A stretch of 30,114 nt of DNA, from positions 1-30,114 of the forward strand of contig DEHG01000013.1 in NCBI GenBank assembly GCA_002351795.1. The letters are read 5' to 3'. The notes under the pieces are model-generated. The model saw only the letters and a program-made list of their open reading frames with translations. It was not told the origin of the DNA and did no database searches. Within the stretch, counting starts at the first letter, position 1, and each line of letters starts with the position of its first letter. Shown here in pieces: positions 24,766 to 30,114 of the stretch. This DNA comes from Ruminococcaceae bacterium UBA2806. Its GTDB lineage: Bacteria; Bacillota; Clostridia; Oscillospirales; Acutalibacteraceae. The position numbers and the translations under genes are program-made.

Positions 24766-25140
24766 TCAGGATGTCATCTGTCTGTTTACGGACTGAGCGT
24801 CCAGACCAAAGCTTATGGAAAGGGCTTCATCTACCTTATCCATATCATATGCGCCGAGAGTGCCCATTTTTTCCTTCAGACGCTTTTTGTCAATGGTGCG
24901 TATCTGTTCGAGCAGTACAACGCTGTCCTTGGAAAGACCGCTGTTATCGGCATAGAGCTTGATATGTGTCGGAAGATTTGCCTTTGTCCCGCGGCTTGTG
25001 ATGGCTGCGGCAATGACGGTGGGACTGTACCTGTTTCCGACATTATTCTGGATGATCAGCACCGGTCTGACACCACCCTGCTCAGAGCCTACCACCGGAC
25101 TGAGATCTGCATAATAAATATCGCCTCTACGTATTTGCAT
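24766..25140 (-). CDS. MazF/PemK-family endoribonuclease toxin (EndoA-like)
   Basis: A 124-residue protein with the full MazF fold and the size of B. subtilis EndoA/NdoA. Motifs are RRGDIYYADLSPVVGSEQGG with VRPVLIIQN, TSRGTKANLPTH, and VVLLEQIRTIDKKRL. The family cleaves mRNA at short sequences (UACAU for EndoA). An antitoxin gene would normally lie directly upstream, but the 400 bases upstream show no ORF of the right size and class. A weak GGAG lies 11 bases before the ATG. Its own terminator separates it from spoIIGA. Confidence 0.92.
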   Translation of the reverse strand: MQIRRGDIYYADLSPVVGSEQGGVRPVLIIQNNVGNRYSPTVIAAAITSRGTKANLPTHIKLYADNSGLSKDSVVLLEQIRTIDKKRLKEKMGTLGAYDMDKVDEALSISFGLDAQSVNRQMTS

Positions 25141-25549
25141 AGCTTTTCACGCTCCGAATTTTTAATTTGTTGTGCTGATATTATTTTATCCCGTTGATCC
25201 GGTTTTAATCACCTTACACGCCCTGTTATATATTATTCATGCAGCCTTTGCTATGTACGTTTTTTTCAGCCTGAGTTATAATGCCGAAAAAATGTTTTAC
25301 GAGGAAGGGCGGTCGTTATGATCTTGCCGTATCGTGCCGGAATAAGTATAAAAGCTTTATGATGTTTCGAGCTATAATAAATATATGCAGACGGTACGAA
25401 AAAAATGAATATAATATAAACCTTTGCGCCGGTTGATTTTTAGACTTTTATGTGTTAAAATAGTATAGCGATAAAGAATATGAGGAAAAAGGGCGTATGG
25501 TTACGGATCAGAAAATACTGTTCGCTCTGAAAGATAACAGGTGAGAAAA
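25141..25549. other. gene-free intergenic interval between mazF and yerC
   Basis: About 410 AT-rich bases without a credible ORF on either strand. It holds the yerC promoter (25433-25461) and the upstream region of mazF, where I found only weak promoter-like matches. An imperfect stem pairs TTTTTTCAGC near 25261 with GCCGAAAAAA near 25283. No antitoxin-like frame is visible. Confidence 0.6.
25433..25461 (+). promoter_or_regulatory. sigma-A-type promoter of the yerC operon
   Basis: TTGATT (25433-25438) and TAAAAT (25456-25461) are separated by 17 bp. The leader to the yerC ATG is about 80 nt. Confidence 0.65.
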
Positions 25550-25840
25550 ATGAATCAGAAAATAAAATATGAAAGCATGGAAAACTTATTCAAAGCCATT
25601 CTTTCCTTGCAGACGGTAGAAGAATGTTATCGCTTTTTTGATGATCTTTGTACCGTTCCGGAGCTTAAAGCAATGGCTCAGAGATATGCAGTGGCAAAAA
25701 TGCTTAACGACGGTGATATCTATACCGATATCGTAAAGGCTACCGGCGCAAGCACAGCCACGATCAGCCGTGTAAACCGTTCTCTCAATTACGGAAGCGA
25801 GGGTTATGCGCTGACATTTGAAAGACTGAAGGATGAATAG
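25550..25840 (+). CDS. yerC: YerC/YecD family TrpR-related DNA-binding protein
   Basis: A 96-residue all-helical protein with a TrpR-like helix-turn-helix in GDIYTDIVKATGASTATISRVNRSLNYG (about 60-87). The N-terminal part, SLQTVEECYRFFDDLCTVPEL, is the family signature. Length matches YerC. In B. subtilis it is a small DNA-binding protein whose targets are poorly defined. ATG 25550 is chosen because AGGTGA lies just upstream; the frame could open at GTG 25541. The AGGAGG of the next gene overlaps its stop codon. Confidence 0.9.
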   Translation: MNQKIKYESMENLFKAILSLQTVEECYRFFDDLCTVPELKAMAQRYAVAKMLNDGDIYTDIVKATGASTATISRVNRSLNYGSEGYALTFERLKDE

Positions 25841-25850
25841 GAGGCGTATC

Positions 25851-26591
25851 ATGAGCTATACCTATTTTGCAGATCATTATGACAGTCTGACAGAGGATGT
25901 TGATTATGAGGCAAAGGCGGATTATTTTATCAGTCTGCTTGAAAAACATGATCACAAGGCGGGCGTCACCCTTGATCTTGCCTGCGGTACGGGTTCGTTT
26001 ACAATAGCGCTTAAAAAGAGAGGTATTGATGTTTTCGGCGCTGATATGTCGTCTGATATGCTTTCGCAGGCTCAGATGAAAGCCTGTGATGAAGGATATC
26101 AGATATTATTCATTTGCAACAAAATGCAGGATATTGAATTGTGCGGCACAATAGATACCTGTGTATGTACTCTTGACAGTATTAACCATATTACATCGGA
26201 AAAAGAGCTTGAAAAAGCTTTTTCAAATATTGCAAAGTATCTGTCAGAGGATGGAATAATGGTTTTTGATGTCAATACTGTTTATAAGCACAGGGAAGTG
26301 CTTGGTGATAACTGTTTTATTTTTGATACCGAAAGCGTATACTGTGCATGGCAGAATAATTATGATCCTGAAACAAATGAAGTGATGATAACTCTTGATT
26401 TTTTTGAACCGCAGGATGATGTATATTATCGCACTTCCGAGCAGTTTTCGGAGAGAGCATATACACATGAGCAAATGAAAGCTGTCCTTGAAAAAGCGGG
26501 TCTGAGGACAGAGGCGATATATGACGATATGTCATTTGATCCGCCGGGGGAGGATTCCCAAAGAGAAATATATGTAGTCAGGAAGGTATAA
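25851..26591 (+). CDS. class I SAM-dependent methyltransferase
   Basis: A 246-residue protein with motif I LDLACGTGSFTIAL (about 42-55), an acidic residue at the end of strand 2 (GADMS), and CVCTLDSINHI as motif post I. The start is ATG 25851 with AGGAGG six bases upstream. The fold is common and the substrate (small molecule, tRNA or protein) cannot be read here. It lies between yerC and hslO with spacings of 10 bases and 1 base, so these three genes form an operon. The C-terminal half has no motif I recognise. Confidence 0.87.
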   Translation: MSYTYFADHYDSLTEDVDYEAKADYFISLLEKHDHKAGVTLDLACGTGSFTIALKKRGIDVFGADMSSDMLSQAQMKACDEGYQILFICNKMQDIELCGTIDTCVCTLDSINHITSEKELEKAFSNIAKYLSEDGIMVFDVNTVYKHREVLGDNCFIFDTESVYCAWQNNYDPETNEVMITLDFFEPQDDVYYRTSEQFSERAYTHEQMKAVLEKAGLRTEAIYDDMSFDPPGEDSQREIYVVRKV

Positions 26592-26592
26592 T

Positions 26593-27486
26593 ATGAGTGA
26601 AGACAAGATTATAAGATGCATTACATCGGACGGCGCTGTGGTAATTTCGGCAGCGCTTACAAGCGGAATTGTTACAAGAGCGCAGCAGATACACAGGACA
26701 TCTCCTGTCGCAACGGCAGCGCTTGGCAGACTTCTTACAGGCTGTTCCATTATGGGCGCCCAGCTTAAACAGAAGGATGCGTCGATCACGCTTAGAGTAA
26801 ACGGTGATGACGGCGAGCTTGGCGCAGTTATCGCAGTAAGCGACAGCATGGGAAATGTCCGTGGATATGTGGAAAATCCCGCCTGTCCGACAGAATACTA
26901 TCCCAACGGAAAGATCAATGTAGGAAAGGCTGTCGGAAAGACGGGCGTTATGAATGTAATGCGTGATTACGGGACAGGTCAGCCTTATATCGGCATGATA
27001 CCGCTTGTTTCAGGTGAGATCGCCGAGGATATAACAAGCTATTTTGCAACAAGTGAGCAGATACCGACAGTATGTGCTCTGGGAGTTCTGCTTGACAAAG
27101 AGACACACAGGGTAATTTTGTCCGGCGGCTTTCTTTTGCAGCTTCTTCCGGGCGCTGATGATTCTACCATAACTCAGATCGAAAAGAATATAGAGAAGAT
27201 CGAGCCGGTCACGACTATGCTTGCAAAGGGAATGAGCATAAAAGAAATATGCGACTGTGCGCTTGAGGGCTTTGAGGTCGAAGTATTGGATGAGATGCCG
27301 ATAGATTATATATGCGGATGCAGCAGGGAAAAGGTCGAAAAGGCATTTTTATCTCTTACAGATGAGGATATCAGAGCAAGTGCGGATGAGCTTGGTTATG
27401 CCAAGGTAAGCTGTCATTTCTGCAATAAGGTATACCGATTCAATAAACAGGAGCTTGAAGATCTCATAGCAAGCAGGGGACAGTGA
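26593..27486 (+). CDS. hslO: 33 kDa redox-regulated chaperonin Hsp33
   Basis: A 297-residue holdase that activates on oxidation. The zinc-binding cysteines are CGC at 241-243 and CHFC at 274-277, a CXC-X30-CXXC arrangement as in the family. The N-terminal domain has ALGRLLTGCSIMGAQLK and GDDGELGAVIAVS. The ATG is one base after the methyltransferase stop codon and a GGAAGG site lies upstream. Likely part of an oxidative-stress response in an anaerobe. Confidence 0.96.
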   Translation: MSEDKIIRCITSDGAVVISAALTSGIVTRAQQIHRTSPVATAALGRLLTGCSIMGAQLKQKDASITLRVNGDDGELGAVIAVSDSMGNVRGYVENPACPTEYYPNGKINVGKAVGKTGVMNVMRDYGTGQPYIGMIPLVSGEIAEDITSYFATSEQIPTVCALGVLLDKETHRVILSGGFLLQLLPGADDSTITQIEKNIEKIEPVTTMLAKGMSIKEICDCALEGFEVEVLDEMPIDYICGCSREKVEKAFLSLTDEDIRASADELGYAKVSCHFCNKVYRFNKQELEDLIASRGQ

Positions 27487-27515
27487 AACCTGGTCAAATA
27501 TCATAAACAAAAATG

Positions 27516-27547
27516 AGCTGCCGCTTTTTCTGTGCGGCAGCTTTTTG
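27516..27547 (+). terminator. bidirectional terminator between hslO and the lipase gene
   Basis: AGCTGCCGC (27516-27524) pairs with GCGGCAGCT (27534-27542) around a 9-base loop and is followed by TTTT on the plus strand. An A-rich stretch before it serves the minus strand, where the lipase gene ends at 27555. Confidence 0.85.
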
Positions 27548-27554
27548 TATAGCT

Positions 27555-28472
27555 TTAAGTATTTAAAAAATCAAGAATAGTATCAATTGCCTTTTCACGG
27601 CTGATATCATTGAGAGGCTCATGACGGCAGCCCCTGAAAAGAACAAATTTTATGTCTGCGCCCTTGCTTTTAAGACGGTCGTGGACTTTTTTTACACCCA
27701 TACCGTAGTCGCCTACAGGATCGTTTTCGCCGGAAAGGAGAAGTATGGGCTTTTTTCTTACCCGTGAGGAGAACCATCTGCTTTTATTACATTCACGGCT
27801 GAGTCGTAAAAGATCTTCAAGAGCTGAAACGGAAAAGCTGTAATTGCAAAGCGGGTCATTGGCAAAGGCAGTTCTTGTTTCCTTGAGAGTGCTTATCCAG
27901 TTGTACGGGTCATCATAGCCGAAACGTCTGTTATATGTGCCGAAAATAAGATCATTTATATTTTTGGAAACATATCTTTCGCCCTTTGCTCTTTTGACTT
28001 TTTTTAGCAGAGAGATCGCTGGAGTTGTTCCGGGGATAGGGCCGCCTGTTCCCATTATGATAAGCTTATCCTGCATATCATATTTTTCAGCGGTAAGTCT
28101 TGCGATAAAAGAACCCATACTGTGACCGAAAAGGTAATAGGGGAGGTATTCTCCGTATTGGAGCTTCATTGAATTTGCAAATATCGCAACATCGTCAACA
28201 AGGTATTTCCAACCGTTTTTCGACGCAATAAAGCCCAGCTCGCTTCTGTCGTTAACTGTATAGCCATGTCCTAAATTGTCAAACCCGAAAACAATATAGC
28301 CTGCCTGCGCCATTCTTTCCATGAAATATTTGTATCTTCCCATATATTCCTGCATTCCGTGAACGATATGGAACAAACCCTTTGGTTTACCCTCGGGCAT
28401 CATGATCGTTCCGGCAAGATGATGCGTCATATCGGTGGATAATACTCTTTTTTCAATGCATTGTATTTTCAT
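27555..28472 (-). CDS. alpha/beta hydrolase, monoacylglycerol lipase/lysophospholipase-like
   Basis: A 305-residue serine hydrolase. The oxyanion loop IVHGMQEYMGRY is followed by FDNLGHGYT, the nucleophile elbow GHSMGS, the acid in LLSGENDPVGD and the catalytic His in GCRHEPLND. This is the triad order of the monoacylglycerol lipase/lysophospholipase (hydrolase_4) family. There is no signal peptide, so it acts inside the cell or at the membrane face. ATG 28472 lies one base after the glpK stop; GAGG is inside the end of glpK. The pairing suggests it releases glycerol for GlpK, as inference. Confidence 0.85.
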   Translation of the reverse strand: MKIQCIEKRVLSTDMTHHLAGTIMMPEGKPKGLFHIVHGMQEYMGRYKYFMERMAQAGYIVFGFDNLGHGYTVNDRSELGFIASKNGWKYLVDDVAIFANSMKLQYGEYLPYYLFGHSMGSFIARLTAEKYDMQDKLIIMGTGGPIPGTTPAISLLKKVKRAKGERYVSKNINDLIFGTYNRRFGYDDPYNWISTLKETRTAFANDPLCNYSFSVSALEDLLRLSRECNKSRWFSSRVRKKPILLLSGENDPVGDYGMGVKKVHDRLKSKGADIKFVLFRGCRHEPLNDISREKAIDTILDFLNT

Positions 28473-28473
28473 T

Positions 28474-29970
28474 TTAAACATCCTCTTCGTTAATAATAAC
28501 AGCTTTAACGGCACGTTTCCAGCCTTCGATCATTTTATCCCGTTTTTCACTGCTGATGGAGGGCAGGAATTCCTTTTCATTCCTGCAAAGCTTTGAAAGC
28601 TCCTGTCTGTCTTTGAAGAAACCGACCGCAAGACCTGCAAGGAATGCTGCGCCGAGAGCAGTCGCTTCTCCTGATACGGGGCGTATTACCTTTATTTCAG
28701 ATATATCCGACTGAAACTGCATAAGCATATCATTTGCCGAGGCACCGCCGTCCGCCTTCATTTCGGTGATATCCGCATTATCGCCGTTTTTCATTGCATT
28801 GATAAGATCATTTGTCTGATATGCTATAGATTCAAGGGCTGCACGGATAAGATGTTCAGTTTTTGTACCTCTTGTGATGCCGAGTATTGCGCCCTTTGAT
28901 CTCATTCTCCAGTACGGTGCGCCAAGTCCTGTAAATGCAGGAACCATATATACTCCGCCTGAGTCACTGACCTTGCGGGAAAAGTATTCGCTGTCTTTAA
29001 CATCCCTGAGCAGACCTGCGCCGTCCCGGAGCCACTGCAAAACAGCGCCGCCGATAAAAACGCTTCCCTCAAGAGCATATTCGGGAGGACAGTCTTTTTC
29101 TGTTGCGGCAGCGGTAGTGATAAGACCGTTTTTGCTGAATACAGGGTCGCAGCCCGTATGAGCAAGCAGAAAGCAGCCAGTACCGTATGTAGTTTTTGCC
29201 TGTCCCTGTGAAAAACATCCCTGACCGAATAAAGCCGCCTGCTGATCGCCTGCAATTCCTGAAACAGGAATATCTGCGCCCATTATATTTATATAAGCGT
29301 ATATTTCGCTGCTGCTGCGTACCTCTGGGAGCATAACTTCAGGTATGCCGAAATAGTCCGTGAGCTTTGTATCCCAGCAGCCCTTTTTAAGATCATAAAG
29401 CATGGTGCGTGAGGCGTTTGTCCTGTCGGTAATATGTACCTGTCCGTTTGTAAGCTTCCATAGGAGCCATGTGTCTATATTGCCGAATAGAAGCTCGCCA
29501 TTTTGCGCCCGCTGATAACCGTTTTCAATATTATCAAGTATCCATTTTATTTTTGTTGCGCTGAAATAAGCATCAGCCCTGAGCCCTGTAACATCACGGA
29601 TATAGTCTTCCATACCGTCCGATATAATTTTTTCGCAAAGCTTCGCAGTACGTCTGCACTGCCAGACTATTGCATTATAAACTGGACGTCCTGTTGCTTT
29701 TTCCCATACTACAGTAGTTTCTCTTTGGTTAGTAATGCCGACAGCGGCAATTTCTTCGGGGGATATTCCTGTTTTTGCAATACATTCCGTCATTGCTGCA
29801 TACTGATTTGCATATATCTCCATCGGATCATGCTCCACCCATCCTGGATGCGGATAGATCTGAGTAAACTCATGCTGGGCACAGGATATTACATTTGCCT
29901 GTTTATCAAAAAGTATCGCTCTTACGCTTGTTGTTCCTTCATCAAGGGCAAGCACATATTTCTTTTCCAT
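28474..29970 (-). CDS. glpK: glycerol kinase
   Basis: A 498-residue FGGY-family kinase that converts glycerol to glycerol-3-phosphate with ATP. Motifs are LALDEGTTSVRAILFD at the N-terminus, GWVEHDPMEI, GITNQRETTVVW, IAGDQQAALFGQG, YGTGCFLL and DGGASANDMLMQF. Length fits the family. ATG 29970 is chosen because GAGG lies nine bases upstream; the frame opens at 29985. In Firmicutes a His in a Tyr-His-Phe-type loop before the GDQQ motif is phosphorylated by HPr. Here the region reads SSEIYAYINIMGADIPVSG and lacks it. No glpF or glpD is in the window. Confidence 0.96.
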   Translation of the reverse strand: MEKKYVLALDEGTTSVRAILFDKQANVISCAQHEFTQIYPHPGWVEHDPMEIYANQYAAMTECIAKTGISPEEIAAVGITNQRETTVVWEKATGRPVYNAIVWQCRRTAKLCEKIISDGMEDYIRDVTGLRADAYFSATKIKWILDNIENGYQRAQNGELLFGNIDTWLLWKLTNGQVHITDRTNASRTMLYDLKKGCWDTKLTDYFGIPEVMLPEVRSSSEIYAYINIMGADIPVSGIAGDQQAALFGQGCFSQGQAKTTYGTGCFLLAHTGCDPVFSKNGLITTAAATEKDCPPEYALEGSVFIGGAVLQWLRDGAGLLRDVKDSEYFSRKVSDSGGVYMVPAFTGLGAPYWRMRSKGAILGITRGTKTEHLIRAALESIAYQTNDLINAMKNGDNADITEMKADGGASANDMLMQFQSDISEIKVIRPVSGEATALGAAFLAGLAVGFFKDRQELSKLCRNEKEFLPSISSEKRDKMIEGWKRAVKAVIINEEDV

Positions 29971-30074
29971 TTTATCATACCTCATTGTTAATATTATTGG
30001 TTTTTTTGAATATGAAAGCTTTTGGAAAAAATATGTATCAGTTTTAAATTTTTGATATTTCCCGAAAAGCTTTT

Positions 30075-30102
30075 ATCAGTGTTTTCTTAAAGAAACGCTG
30101 AT
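30075..30102. other. inverted repeat upstream of glpK
   Basis: ATCAGTGTTT (30075-30084) pairs with AAACGCTGAT (30093-30102) with one G-U pair and an 8-base centre. It lacks a T tract on either strand, so it may be an operator or transcript structure for glpK rather than a terminator. It does not match the catabolite-response element well. Confidence 0.35.
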
Positions 30103-30114
30103 TAATGAAATGAT

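Noticed and set aside
25350..25378. TATAAT at 25373-25378 as an additional promoter before yerC
   Set aside because: No -35 box at suitable distance; the promoter at 25433-25461 is closer and better.
30075..30102. Catabolite-response element upstream of glpK
   Set aside because: The inverted repeat contains AAACGC but lacks the TG..CA arms expected of a CcpA site.

Overview
The window reads as chromosomal DNA from a low-to-moderate GC, endospore-forming anaerobic Firmicute (Clostridia, most like Ruminococcaceae/Oscillospiraceae; this is inference from gene content and codon style, not a database match). The main evidence is spoIIGA-sigE, whiA, the hprK-murB-rapZ-whiA and rplS-lepB-rbgA-rnhB-yraN gene orders, strong AGGAGG-type ribosome binding sites, and TTGNNN-17-TATAAT promoters. 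I see no phage, insertion sequence, CRISPR array or integron.

Layout. 1-5216 (+): a structured leader, a GT4 glycosyltransferase, then hprK, murB, rapZ and whiA (carbon regulation and cell wall growth); yvcK/glmR, often found between rapZ and whiA, is missing here. 5222-7458 (-): a two-gene operon of G3E (CobW/COG0523) GTPases with its own promoter. One has a very His-rich metal-binding insert made of in-frame repeats. The other has lost CxCC and carries a C-terminal domain resembling the end of YcgQ/TIGR03943. 7512-8816 (-): a RodA-type SEDS protein whose promoter overlaps its apparent ATG. 8856-9703 (+): a lipoprotein. 9714-16706 (+): rplS with an L19 leader, a non-catalytic signal-peptidase-like membrane protein, lepB, rbgA, rnhB, yraN, a membrane dipeptidase, thrC and a metallophosphoesterase, followed by tRNA-Ala(GGC).

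16946-22952 (-): an asparaginase-like gene, a NatAB-like ABC exporter and a PMCA-type Ca2+ ATPase, possibly one transcript from a strong promoter at 22923-22952. 22980-25140 (-): sigE, spoIIGA and a MazF-family toxin with no visible antitoxin. 25141-25549 is a gene-free interval with a promoter for yerC. 25550-27486 (+): yerC, a methyltransferase and hslO (Hsp33). 27555-29970 (-): glpK and a monoacylglycerol-lipase-like hydrolase separated by one base, a probable glycerol-from-lipid module.

Most genes are core Firmicute genes. The best candidates for something undescribed are the paired G3E GTPases (His-repeat chaperone plus YcgQ-tail fusion, with a Zur-like dyad over the promoter), the signal-peptidase-like protein beside lepB, and the rodA start region, where the only good Shine-Dalgarno points to a non-standard start codon.
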